DNA from: DATEEG01 sp035525055
Lineage (GTDB): Bacteria > Actinomycetota > Acidimicrobiia > Spongiisociales > ZC4RG35
Length of the DNA: 47,110 nt
Assembly (NCBI GenBank): GCA_035525055.1
Contig: DATLEZ010000147.1
Location: 1 to 47,110, forward strand
Direction of reading: 5' to 3'
Shown here: positions 6,439 to 17,677 of the stretch, piece by piece
Position numbering within the stretch: position 1 is the stretch's first letter
Layout: each line of letters starts with the position of its first letter
Notes under the pieces: generated by a model
Told to the model about the DNA's origin: nothing
The model's input: only the letters and a program-made list of their open reading frames with translations
Database searches by the model: none
Program-made: the position numbers and the translations under genes

Positions 6439-7364
6439 TCACGATTCAGGAGTCCGTGCAATTCGGGAGCGGCCCGGGCCTCGGTGGGTCATCATGATGC
6501 CGGAGCTGACAACGATGATGCCGGCGATCTCGGCTGGACCCAGCGGTTCCGCCAGGAACAGCCAGGCTAAGAGGGCGATCTGAATAATCATCGTGTTGTT
6601 CAGAGCTGCTGATTCGGTTGCTTCCAGCCGGGCCAGGCTCCAGTTCCACAACGGAGAGGCGAGGGCGGTATTGACCACCGCCAGCCACAAAATGACGACC
6701 CAGCCACCGGGCTTGGGCATCGTGATGCCGCCCTCCAAGGCAAGAGCTGCAATCGCCAGGGCACCAGCGCCGATGCTCATTGAGACTGCAGTAACGAGAT
6801 AGGCGGTCAATGTGCCGGCCCGGTTGATCGTCCTGCCCAGGAGGGCCGACGCCGAATTGGCGCCAAGAGCGATGAGGGCCGCAATCATGCCCACCCGGGT
6901 GGCACCGAGATCGCCGGCTGAATAGAGCGCGGCTCCGATTGCGATCAACCCGGTCCCCAACAGCTGCCGGCGGCCGGGCCTCTCCCCGATCATGGCGATC
7001 GACGTCATTCCGACGACCAGGGGCGTTATCGACAGCACAAGCTGGTGGTTGCGGCCGGCTGGGCTCCGATCGCCACGAACTGGGCGCCCTGGGTCACCCC
7101 GTAGAAGACAATGCCGAGGGTCAGAAGGTGGTAGAGATCCCATCGGGTGAGTGATCGGTATTGCTCCCGCCTGGATCTGGTCAGGACACCGGTCGCCAAG
7201 ACCAGCGCTGCTGTCCCATATCGGAGAGCAGCAAACCCGAACGGGGCCAGATCGTGGTCCCGCATGCCGAAGCGAATCAAAACCCACGACGAACTCCAAA
7301 GAAGCGTTACCAGCAACGCCGTCACTACCGCCCGACGGTGTATCCGGCTTTGGGCGATGGTCAA
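6439..7364 (-). pseudogene. EamA/DMT-family transporter, broken by a frameshift
   Basis: Two overlapping minus-strand frames together make one drug/metabolite transporter of about 305 residues. The N-terminal frame runs from 7364 (MTIAQSRIHRRAVVTALLVT, WSSSWVLIRFG) to a stop just after GAQPAATTSL. The C-terminal frame resumes with VLSITPLVVGMTSIAMIGERPGRRQ and continues to 6439 with the second EamA repeat. The join needs one extra G near 7037-7039 (AGC TTG (G)TG CTG), so a single-base deletion or a sequencing error is likely. The family has ten membrane helices in two five-helix repeats and exports small metabolites. It starts 13 bp after the aminopeptidase stop and may share its transcript. 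Confidence 0.8.
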
Positions 7365-7376
7365 TCTGACGGGGAC

Positions 7377-9980
7377 CTATCCCTCCAGGAACATTGCCAC
7401 GGCTTCGGTCTCCCGCTGTCTGAGCAGTACGTTGGCCCGAAGTCGTTCGAGGCTCTGGGCCACCGACTTGGCGGCGTGAGGCAGCCTGGTCTCGGCGAGG
7501 AACGCCTCAACCTCTGCTGCCACCTCCGGTCGCGACAAGGCGGGGATTGCCTCGACCATCCGCCTCTGAGTCATCGTCGGCAGCTTGATGAAGGCCTCCC
7601 AGTCGCGCCGAACCTGTTGCCAGGCCAGGTGACCGTTGCGACGGTTGCCAAAAGTGGCGCCGATCACCCAGGCCGAGTCCTGTGTGCGGATTCGGCCGTC
7701 GAGGCTGGCTTCGACGGTTTCGACGATCAGATCCGGCTCATCGAATGCCGAGAGCGCGAGCAGCCAGCGTTGTTGCTCGTGGGGCACGCTGGTGGTCTTG
7801 TATTGGTCGAAGAAGCGCCGGTACTCGGTCTCGCTGCCGTTGGCGGCAGTGACGAACAGGGAGGCGCGGGCAATCTCAGGGTCGATCGAGCGAGGATCTT
7901 CGATGATGAGCTCGACCAGCTTGCGAGACCTTGCGATGACATCGGGGTCATCTGCCAGGCGGCCTAGAGCACCGATCAGTTGCCCCCGCAGCCTACGGGT
8001 GAGGTCGCTTTCGGCCGTCAGAGGATCCCAGCCGAGCCGGGAGAACGCCGGTCCGATCAACTCGCTCACCCAGTTGGCGAATGGCTGGCGATGATCGTCC
8101 CCGACCAGGTGGTGGCCGATGGCAGCCACCCCTCCGAGCACCGCGCCCCAAATGGCCGGCTCGGTTTCGTCGCGGTAGGCCGACGCCAGCCTGAGATAGT
8201 CGGCGGCCGACTGCTGTCCCGATTCGACGAACGCCCAGGTGTCATCGATCAGGATGTAGCGCTCGAGGTCATCCAGGGCTCCAAGCTTGTCGACGAGGGC
8301 CGAGAACAACCCGCCCTCGTACCGCACTCGGTAGAACCCGTGACCGCCGGCGTTGACGATGACTCCGTTGGCGGATTCGAAGGGACGGGTTGCTTCAGGA
8401 TCCTTGAGGATGAACTTCTCGGTCGCGGCGCTGTTGCCGAGCTGTCTGGTCTGGACCGGTACCTGCCACAAGGTCTGGTCCGACTCGTCAGGAATCGTCA
8501 GATATCGTCGCTGGGATATCTTGATGCCGTTTCCGGCGGGAACTACCTCGAGCTGGGGGAAGCCCCGTTGGAGAATCCATGTGTCCATGATCTCTCCGAC
8601 TGGCTGACCCGAGGCGCTGTTGAGACCGGCCCACAGATCTGCGGTGACTGTGTTGCCGTAGGCGTGCCCGCGCAGGTAGTTGCCGACTCCCTGGCGGAAA
8701 GCCTCCTCGCCAATGAACTGCTCGATCATGCGGAGCAGCGACGAGCCTTTCCCGTAGGTAAGGGCATCGAACATTTCGTTTGCCTCGGAAGGCGACTCAA
8801 CCTCGAATTCGACCGGTCGGGTTGACTCGAGGGAGTCGACTCCGAAGGCCCAGGGTCGTTCGATTGCGGCGAACGCGAGCCACCGCTTCCACTCTGGTCG
8901 CATGGCGTCGGTGGACTTGAACTCCATGAACGAGGCAAATGCTTCGTTGAGCCAGATCCCGTCCCACCACCGCATCGTCACCAGGTCGCCGAACCACATG
9001 TGGGCCAGCTCATGGCCGATCACATCGAGGACCCTTACGAGCTCCGACTGGCTCGCCGTCTCAGGGTCGACCAGGAGAGCCGTTTCCCGGTAGGTGATGC
9101 ATCCGAGGTTCTCCATTGCCCCGAACGCGAAATCGGGAATGGCAACGTGATCGATCTTGAGCCCCGGGTACGGGATTTCGTAGTAGTCACGTAGATAGCG
9201 GAAGGCGAAGACCGCACAATCCATGGCGAACTGGGACAGGCCGAGCTTCCCTCTCGGAGTGATGACCCGCACCGGCACTCCGTCGACGTCGACGGGCTCG
9301 GTCGCCTCGAACGGGCCGACCGCAAACGCCACCAGATAGGTGGACATCACCATGGTGTCGGCAAAACGCACGGCCACCTTGCCCTCACCGGCTGGCTCCC
9401 GGGCGACCTCAGGGCCGTTGGAGACCGTGAACAGATCTTCGGGGATGACCAGGGTTATCGAGAACACCGCCTTGAAGTCGGGTTCATCCCAGCTAGGAAA
9501 CGCCCGGCGGGCGTCGGTGGCCTCGAATTGGGTGGTGGCGATGGCCTGTTCCACCCCGTCGACGTCGGTGAAGGTGGATCGGTAGAACCCGACCAACTGA
9601 TCGTTGAGGATTCCGGTGAACTCGATGTCGAGGACCCAGGCCCCTGAGGTGGCCTCGCTGTCGAGGCTGATGCGTGCGCGCTGATCTTCCTCGAGCAACT
9701 TGACCGAGCCCCGGAGGGCGACGGCCCCGTTGCGCAGCACGGCCGACTGAATGACCAGTTCGTGGCAGTTGAGAAGGATCTCGGACACCCGCTCGACGAC
9801 GTCGACCTGGATGCTCTCGCGGCCCACAAAAGTGGCGGCGGACAGATCCGGCTCAAGACGGATCTCGTAGCGATTGGGAACGACCGATCGCGGCAGTCGA
9901 TACGGGTTGGCAGTGGTCAGAAAATCCCCTTTTGAGTCGAAGTTTATGGATGCTAGAGCAGCCGAAGGCCCAATTCTCAA
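7377..9980 (-). CDS. pepN: M1-family aminopeptidase (aminopeptidase N type)
   Basis: This large zinc metallopeptidase removes N-terminal residues from peptides. Numbering from the TTG at 9980 (867 aa), the substrate-binding GAMEN motif is at 287-291, the zinc site HELAH at 323-327, and the third zinc ligand is the Glu of WLNEAF a little further on. The C-terminal half is the ERAP1-like helical domain, so the protein matches the puromycin-sensitive/PepN type lacking a signal peptide. The start is doubtful. The first 20 residues are unlike the family, and the natural beginning LTTANPYRLPRSVVPNRYEI is preceded by AAAAGGGGATTTT then CTG (9918-9920), suggesting a CTG start there. A heptamer tract separates it from gnd upstream. 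Confidence 0.93.
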   Translation of the reverse strand: MRIGPSAALASINFDSKGDFLTTANPYRLPRSVVPNRYEIRLEPDLSAATFVGRESIQVDVVERVSEILLNCHELVIQSAVLRNGAVALRGSVKLLEEDQRARISLDSEATSGAWVLDIEFTGILNDQLVGFYRSTFTDVDGVEQAIATTQFEATDARRAFPSWDEPDFKAVFSITLVIPEDLFTVSNGPEVAREPAGEGKVAVRFADTMVMSTYLVAFAVGPFEATEPVDVDGVPVRVITPRGKLGLSQFAMDCAVFAFRYLRDYYEIPYPGLKIDHVAIPDFAFGAMENLGCITYRETALLVDPETASQSELVRVLDVIGHELAHMWFGDLVTMRWWDGIWLNEAFASFMEFKSTDAMRPEWKRWLAFAAIERPWAFGVDSLESTRPVEFEVESPSEANEMFDALTYGKGSSLLRMIEQFIGEEAFRQGVGNYLRGHAYGNTVTADLWAGLNSASGQPVGEIMDTWILQRGFPQLEVVPAGNGIKISQRRYLTIPDESDQTLWQVPVQTRQLGNSAATEKFILKDPEATRPFESANGVIVNAGGHGFYRVRYEGGLFSALVDKLGALDDLERYILIDDTWAFVESGQQSAADYLRLASAYRDETEPAIWGAVLGGVAAIGHHLVGDDHRQPFANWVSELIGPAFSRLGWDPLTAESDLTRRLRGQLIGALGRLADDPDVIARSRKLVELIIEDPRSIDPEIARASLFVTAANGSETEYRRFFDQYKTTSVPHEQQRWLLALSAFDEPDLIVETVEASLDGRIRTQDSAWVIGATFGNRRNGHLAWQQVRRDWEAFIKLPTMTQRRMVEAIPALSRPEVAAEVEAFLAETRLPHAAKSVAQSLERLRANVLLRQRETEAVAMFLEG

Positions 9981-10025
9981 GCCTCAAGCGTTAAATCGAT
10001 TCGGGCTTGTGGCTTTTGGCTTGTT
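9976..10025. repeat. Opposed heptamer arms between gnd and pepN
   Basis: CTCAAGC twice (9976-9989), then after a 15-nt gap GCTTGTG, GCTTTTG, GCTTGTT (10005-10025). The two arms are near reverse complements, so the spacer transcript could fold back. The CTCAAGC word returns in the kgd linker at 42012-42094. Confidence 0.75.
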
Positions 10026-10033
10026 GCTCCACC

Positions 10034-11455
10034 TCACCACTCTGAGTGAAAGGTCTCTCCGCGCGGGTGGCCGACCCGTTCGTAGGTGTGGGCACCGAAA
10101 AGGTCCCGCTGGGCCTGGATAAGGTTGGCCGGGAGGCGCTCGGAGCGGTAGCTGTCGTAGAAGGCGAGGGCGCTCGAATATGCCGGGACCGGGGTCCCGG
10201 CTACGACTGCTCGAGCGACGGTTCTCCGCCACCCTTCCTGGGAATCAGAGAGGCCGGTTGCCAGCCGGGGGTCGAGCATCAGGTTGGCTAGCCCGGGATC
10301 GTTGCGAAACGCAGCCGTGATCGGATCCAGCAGTGCCGCCCGGATGATGCACCCTGCTCGCCAGAGGGGAGCGATCGCCGCCATATCGAGCTTCCACCCT
10401 CGTTCTTGCGAAGCGGCCCGGAGGAGCATGAATCCCTGGGCGTAGGAAACGATCTTCGAACCGTAAAGAGCGTCGGCTATGTCGGACTCGTCGGCCGCGG
10501 CCCGCTCACGTCTGCCTTCAGCGGAGTATGGACCGGTCAGCACTCTGGCCGCTGCCACTCGTTCGTCCTTCAGGGAGGACACGATCCGGGCGAACACTGC
10601 CTCGGAGATGAGCGTCAGCGGCTGACCGAGTTCGAGGGCGCTCTCGACCGTCCAGCGCCCGGTGCCCTTCTGAGCGGCGGCGTCGAGAACGTGGTCGACA
10701 AGCGGTTGTCCGTCGTCGTCTCGCCGCCTCAGGATCTGGCCTGTGATCTCGATCAGGTAGGACTCCAGCCTGCCCGAGTTGTAGCGGTCGAAAGTATCGG
10801 CCATATCGTCGGCTGACATCGCCGATGCCCGCATGAGGTCGTAGGCCTCGGCAATCACCTGCATGTCCCCGTACTCGATGCCGTTGTGGACCATCTTGAC
10901 GAAATGACCGGATCCTCCCGGCCCGATCCAGTCGCAGCATGGACTTCCATCCGGAGCCTTGGCGGCGATCGCCTGGAGCATCTCCCGAATCGCCGGCCAC
11001 GCCACCGCGCTGCCTCCGGGCATGATCGAAGGGCCGTGCCGGGCTCCTTCCTCACCGCCCGAGATCCCGGCGCCGACCAGATGGATCCCGGCCGCCCCGG
11101 CGCGATCGATCCTGCGCTCGGTGTCCTTCCAAAAGCTATTGCCGCCGTCGATGACGATGTCGCCGGGTTCCAAGATCTCGAGCAGGGTGGTGATCGTGTC
11201 GTCGACCGCCGGGCCGGCCTTGACCATGAGGAGGATCCGGCGCGGCCGGGTCAGGCGCTCGGCGAGCTGGGCAAGATCGGCCGCGGCGATCATCGTCGAA
11301 CCGGGCTGATCCTGCACGAACCGCTCGGTTACGGCGGTTGTGCGATTGCTGACCGCCACCCGGTAGCCGCGGTCGACCAGGTTGAGGGCCAGGTTCTGAC
11401 CCATCACTGCCAGACCTACTACACCTACGTCTGCCAGATCGTTCGATTGAGGCAC
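10034..11455 (-). CDS. gnd: 6-phosphogluconate dehydrogenase, decarboxylating
   Basis: This 473-residue enzyme of the oxidative pentose phosphate pathway converts 6-phosphogluconate to ribulose 5-phosphate and CO2. The dinucleotide fold begins VGVVGLAVMGQNLALNLVDRG. The family signature GGEEGARHGPSIMPGG and the active-site segment HFVKMVHNGIEYGDMQ with its catalytic Lys are intact, and the NRTT after the second strand is typical of NADP+ use. I chose the GTG at 11455 because it gives a normal length; a TTG at 11506 would overlap the start of the divergent ppgK. Pairing with a sugar kinase makes metabolic sense. Confidence 0.93.
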   Translation of the reverse strand: MPQSNDLADVGVVGLAVMGQNLALNLVDRGYRVAVSNRTTAVTERFVQDQPGSTMIAAADLAQLAERLTRPRRILLMVKAGPAVDDTITTLLEILEPGDIVIDGGNSFWKDTERRIDRAGAAGIHLVGAGISGGEEGARHGPSIMPGGSAVAWPAIREMLQAIAAKAPDGSPCCDWIGPGGSGHFVKMVHNGIEYGDMQVIAEAYDLMRASAMSADDMADTFDRYNSGRLESYLIEITGQILRRRDDDGQPLVDHVLDAAAQKGTGRWTVESALELGQPLTLISEAVFARIVSSLKDERVAAARVLTGPYSAEGRRERAAADESDIADALYGSKIVSYAQGFMLLRAASQERGWKLDMAAIAPLWRAGCIIRAALLDPITAAFRNDPGLANLMLDPRLATGLSDSQEGWRRTVARAVVAGTPVPAYSSALAFYDSYRSERLPANLIQAQRDLFGAHTYERVGHPRGETFHSEW

Positions 11456-11499
11456 CGGTTGGAGCCTAACCCTGGGTCGATGAGGGATATTCTCGCCCG

Positions 11500-12369
11500 A
11501 TGGCAAGCAGTCGTGAGCCGGGCAATCGTCCCAGCAAGAACGGGTCAGGCGAGAGTCAGCCGGTCGATATGCCAGCAGGGATACTCGGAATCGACATCGG
11601 CGGTTCCGGAATCAAAGGCAACCTCGTTGATCCCTCCTCCGGTGCCCTCATGGCAGAGAGGTTCAAGGTCGAGACTCCGCAACCTTCCATCCCTGAGACC
11701 GTAGCCTCGGTGGTGGCCAAGGTCGTCGAGCATTTCGAGTACGTCGGCCCGGTGGGATGCACCTTTCCGGCGATCGTCAAAGGCGGTGTGACCCTAAGCG
11801 CCGCCAATGTCGACAAGGCATGGATCGGATGCCACGCTGCCGAGTTGTTCTCCGAAACCACAGGACGCCTCGTCGTCGTGGTCAATGACGCCGACGCGGC
11901 CGGCATAGCCGAGATGGCGGTGGGTGCCGGCCGGGATCGGGCCGGGGTGACGTTGCTCCTGACCTTCGGGACGGGGATCGGGTCGGCAATGTTCCACGAC
12001 CGGGTTCTCATCCCCAACACCGAGCTCGGACATATCGAGTTCGAGGGTCACGAATCCGTCGAGGACTGGGCCGCCGCCAAGGTGAAGGACGACGAGAACT
12101 TGTCTTGGAAGGCCTGGGCCGGTCGGGTCAATCAACTACTTGACCACCTCTCCCGGATCCTTTCGCCGGATCTGTTCATCCTCGGAGGAGGAGTGTCCCG
12201 GCGCTGGGACAAGTGGGGCGAGTATCTAAAGGCACAGGTTGAGACAGTTCCGGCGGCTCTGCGCAACGAGGCCGGGATCGTTGGGGCGGCGTTGCTGGCT
12301 GCCAGCCAGATCGGGCTCAACCCGGGTGCCGCGCCCGGTCGAGGGCCGCAGTTATCTCCCCCCCGATGA
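11500..12369 (+). CDS. ppgK: Polyphosphate glucokinase (ROK family)
   Basis: This 289-residue protein, or 266 residues if the ATG at 11569 (MPAGILGIDIGGSGIKG) is used, matches the length of actinobacterial PPGK. It has the phosphate-binding DIGGSGIKG loop, the catalytic region VVVNDADAAGIAEM, then LLTFGTGIGSAMF, LIPNTELGHIEF and LFILGGGVSRRWDKW. It phosphorylates glucose using inorganic polyphosphate, and often ATP, to feed glycolysis and the pentose phosphate route encoded by the divergent gnd. The first 23 residues are hydrophilic and unlike the family, so the shorter start may be real. Its last 53 bp overlap a decayed gene on the other strand. Confidence 0.88.
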   Translation: MASSREPGNRPSKNGSGESQPVDMPAGILGIDIGGSGIKGNLVDPSSGALMAERFKVETPQPSIPETVASVVAKVVEHFEYVGPVGCTFPAIVKGGVTLSAANVDKAWIGCHAAELFSETTGRLVVVVNDADAAGIAEMAVGAGRDRAGVTLLLTFGTGIGSAMFHDRVLIPNTELGHIEFEGHESVEDWAAAKVKDDENLSWKAWAGRVNQLLDHLSRILSPDLFILGGGVSRRWDKWGEYLKAQVETVPAALRNEAGIVGAALLAASQIGLNPGAAPGRGPQLSPPR

Positions 12370-12715
12370 CGGGTCTTGGGGTCGATGCAGTGTTTAAGCC
12401 AACGGTTGCCCGATCGGAGACCCGGGCGTTCGTTGTTCCCTGGTCAATACCAGCGGCGCCGCCGACGCTGTTGAAGGTGGCGGTTACGGCTTGGACGGCG
12501 GTCAAAGAGACGGAGCACGATCCGGTGCCGGTGCAGGCTCGCGACCAGCCGGCGAAGGTGGAACCGGATGCGGAGGTCGCGGTGAGATTGACCAGGGTGC
12601 CACTGGGGTACCCGGTGCCGCACTAAACCGTCGCCGCCTGAGCCGAAGATGCCGGCACCCACGCGAACAGGAGAACGAGAACCGTCACAAGTCTTAAGCG
12701 TGTTTTGTTTCCCAC
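12317..12715 (-). pseudogene. Remnant of a secreted InlB-type repeat protein
   Basis: A minus-strand frame starting at GTG 12715 encodes a clean signal peptide (VGNKTRLRLVTVLVLLFAWV then PASSAQAATV) and then hits TAG at 12623-12625. The same frame continues for about 100 codons. It includes CGTGYPSGTLVNLTATSASG and AGWSRACTGTGSCSVSLTA, typical of divergent InlB B-repeat/bacterial repeat domains that bind cell surfaces. The 5' 90 bp are strongly similar to the 5' end of the SLH protein gene at 15692. I read it as a decayed paralogue with an in-frame stop and a large internal loss. It overlaps the ppgK 3' end. Confidence 0.65.
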
Positions 12716-12777
12716 CCCGAAGTAGCTTGCCCACTCGATGGCAACTTAAGCGGCGCCGGACAAAGGCAAAGGAGTCC

Positions 12778-12887
12778 TTAGATCCCCTTCGCACAGAACT
12801 TCGGCAACCTGGCGCGGGACAGTCGGACCTCGAGGACAGGGCCGGATTCCTCATGCTTGTCGGCCGCCACCTCAGCCCCGGGGCGGT

Positions 12888-12890
<3 letters not shown>
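12778..12890 (-). pseudogene. Duplicated fragment of the hflX 3' end
   Basis: The minus strand here encodes AEVAADKHEESGPVLEVRLS followed by RARLPKFCAKGI and a stop. This mirrors the hflX C-terminus at 15775-15890 (GEVVAEKHEETGSVLEVRLS, RARMPLFEQFVTG). DNA similarity is also clear (CGGACCTCGAG, TCGGCC, CCACCTC shared in order). It begins exactly where the SLH protein gene stops and is followed by the paralogous signal peptide. The order hflX tail, then signal-peptide gene, is therefore present twice in tandem. No start codon or GTPase domain is present. Confidence 0.75.
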
Positions 12891-15692
<2,802 letters not shown>

Positions 15693-15774
15693 TGTCGCTC
15701 GCCCGTCCGTTTCAAGCTACGTCGGGACGCGTCGAGTGCAAGGGGTCAACAGACTCGTTCGTTCGGCCTTTCCG

Positions 15775-17097
15775 TCAGCCGGTGACGAACTGTTCGAACA
15801 GCGGCATCCGAGCCCGGGAGAGACGGACCTCGAGTACCGATCCGGTTTCCTCGTGCTTCTCGGCCACCACCTCGCCTTCCCGGTGAGCCGCCGCCACGAT
15901 GTCGGCCCGTGAATAGGGAATCTCAAGGCGGACCAAAGACACATCAGATACGAGGTGCTCGGACAGCGCCTCAACCAGGTGGTCGATACCGGTGCCTTTG
16001 AGGGCCGAAACCGGTACCGCCTCGGGGTGCAAATTCTGAAGGCGGGCGATGGTGCTGGCGTCGACCGCGTCGGTCTTGTTGAGGACGAGTAGTTCGGGGA
16101 CGTGGCTGGCCCCTATCTGCTCTAGGACATCGTGCACAGCTGCAATCTGTTCTTCCGGTTCGGCGTCAGAGCTGTCTACGAGATGGAGCAGGAGGTCGGC
16201 CTTGTTGACTTCCTCCAGCGTCGACCGGAAGGCTTCGACCAGATGATGGGGGAGTCGCCTGACGAACCCGACCGTGTCCGATATCAGGATCGGGCGACCG
16301 TCCTGCAGTTGGAATCGGCGTACGGTGGAATCAAGGGTGGAGAACAGCTGGTCCTCGGCGAGAACTCCGGCGTCGGTCAGATGGTTGAGCAAGGTGGACT
16401 TGCCGGCATTGGTGTAGCCGACCAACGACACCACCGGCACCTCGGATCGACGGCGCGATTTGGATTGGGTGCGGCGGACCTTGTTGACCTCCGTGAGCTC
16501 CCGCTCCAGCCGTGAGATTCGCTGCTCTATCCGCCGGCGGTCGGTTTCCAACTTGGTTTCGCCGGGCCCGCGACGGGCGCCGATGCCTCCGGTTTGTTGG
16601 GAAAGGGTTACTCCTTTGCCGCGCAGCCGCGGCATGTTGTATCTCAACAACGCCAACTCGACCTGGATCGCGCCGGTGCGGCTATGGGCGTGTTGGGCAA
16701 AGATGTCGAGGATCAACGCCTCCCGGTCGACGACGTCGACTTCGAACACCTTCTGCAGGTTGCGTTGTTGGGCCGGAGTGAGTCGATTGTCGAAGACAAC
16801 AACGTCGACGTCGGCGGCGCGAGCAAGGTCGGCCAATTCGGCGGCCTTGCCTTTGCCGATGTAGAGGGCAGGGTCGAGAGAGCCTCGCTTGACCATCTCG
16901 CTGTCAACGGGGTCGGCGCCGGCTGTGTCGACCAGCAAAGCCAGCTCGGCCAGCGACCGTTCGGCTTCGTCGACTTTGGCGCCGCCGAGGATGACGCCGA
17001 TCAGCAAAGCTCGCTGGCGAGCTACGTGAAGGTCGGTGACCGTGGCGGTGAGGCGCCGTCGTTGGCGCCCGCCTCGTGGTTCTTTCGGAGAAGTCAT
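15775..17097 (-). CDS. hflX: Ribosome-associated GTPase HflX
   Basis: This 440-residue protein has the HflX N-terminal domain (about 60-200, including RLRGKGVTLSQQTGGIGARR and GPGETKLETDRRRI), a coiled segment, and the GTPase domain with G1 GYTNAGKSTLL near 226-236, DTVGF (G3) and NKTD (G4). HflX splits stalled or hibernating ribosomes. The conserved C-terminal tail SVLEVRLSRARMP is the part duplicated at 12778-12890. No Shine-Dalgarno is visible upstream of the ATG. The gene runs toward the SLH protein gene with an 82-bp gap. Confidence 0.95.
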   Translation of the reverse strand: MTSPKEPRGGRQRRRLTATVTDLHVARQRALLIGVILGGAKVDEAERSLAELALLVDTAGADPVDSEMVKRGSLDPALYIGKGKAAELADLARAADVDVVVFDNRLTPAQQRNLQKVFEVDVVDREALILDIFAQHAHSRTGAIQVELALLRYNMPRLRGKGVTLSQQTGGIGARRGPGETKLETDRRRIEQRISRLERELTEVNKVRRTQSKSRRRSEVPVVSLVGYTNAGKSTLLNHLTDAGVLAEDQLFSTLDSTVRRFQLQDGRPILISDTVGFVRRLPHHLVEAFRSTLEEVNKADLLLHLVDSSDAEPEEQIAAVHDVLEQIGASHVPELLVLNKTDAVDASTIARLQNLHPEAVPVSALKGTGIDHLVEALSEHLVSDVSLVRLEIPYSRADIVAAAHREGEVVAEKHEETGSVLEVRLSRARMPLFEQFVTG

Positions 17098-17184
17098 TTT
17101 TCAGCGACAACCGTACGGGCTGAATGAATCTTCCGGGAGTGAATATCGCGGCTCGCCGCTCGGAGATCGCCTCGTCTGTGGGCG

Positions 17185-17209
17185 GTTTTGGTTGGCCAGC
17201 AACCAAAAC
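17185..17209. repeat. Perfect 10-bp hairpin upstream of hflX
   Basis: GTTTTGGTTG, a GCCAG loop, then CAACCAAAAC. It sits between the small minus-strand gene and hflX and may end the former transcript or shape the hflX leader. There is no U-run on either strand. Confidence 0.6.
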
Positions 17210-17215
17210 GACCCT

Positions 17216-17260
17216 GGCCAATGAGACTTGGGCCAATGAGACTTGGGCCAATGAAACTTG
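17216..17260. repeat. Three 15-bp direct repeats upstream of hflX
   Basis: Three contiguous copies of GGCCAATGAGACTTG, the last with one change (GAAAC). The 15-bp period differs from the 7-bp arrays elsewhere. It lies next to the hairpin at 17185-17209. Confidence 0.9.
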
Positions 17261-17275
17261 GGGTCGCGGGTTTTG

Positions 17276-17578
17276 TCACAGGTACTGGCCGTCACCGGGG
17301 ACGTGGGAGAGATCTTCTTCGGCGATGATCTGTGATTCCCGCACCGCCACCACTGGCAGGCCGGTCGGGGGCCAGATGAACCTCCAGGCGCCGGAGGGGA
17401 CGGCCCAGAATCTCTGACCGGTGTGCACGTCGACCAGAGCAAGGGCGTCGTTTCCATCCTTGGTGCCAGCCGGCACCAGCAGACCCGACCGGGTGGTCGA
17501 CTCTTCCGGGGATTGGCCGACGCGCCAACCCTGCATCACCTTGTAGCCGTTGTCGCGGTCGTTACTGCTCGATGGCAT
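17276..17578 (-). CDS. Small hypothetical protein
   Basis: This reading frame of 100 codons starts at an ATG (17576-17578) and is divergent from maeB. The product begins MPSSSNDRDNGYKVMQGWRV and contains SGLLVPAGTKDGNDALALVD, FWAVPSGAWRFIWPP and LPVVAVRESQIIAEEDLS. The composition looks like a folded soluble protein and not a shadow frame, and no gene competes for the strand. I do not recognise a family. The longer frame reaching 18172 overlaps maeB and is not credible. Confidence 0.45.
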   Translation of the reverse strand: MPSSSNDRDNGYKVMQGWRVGQSPEESTTRSGLLVPAGTKDGNDALALVDVHTGQRFWAVPSGAWRFIWPPTGLPVVAVRESQIIAEEDLSHVPGDGQYL

Positions 17579-17677
17579 CAGGTTGGTATTTTCGCAGGTC
17601 CGGGCCGGTTCGTGAACGAAATGGAGGCTGCTTCCCGAACGTGTAGGGTGCCCAAGGAATGGCTGGAAGAAGCGACA

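Noticed and set aside
12366..12626. 86-codon plus-strand frame after ppgK
   Set aside because: It is antisense to the InlB-type repeat remnant, whose protein sequence is clearly family-like.
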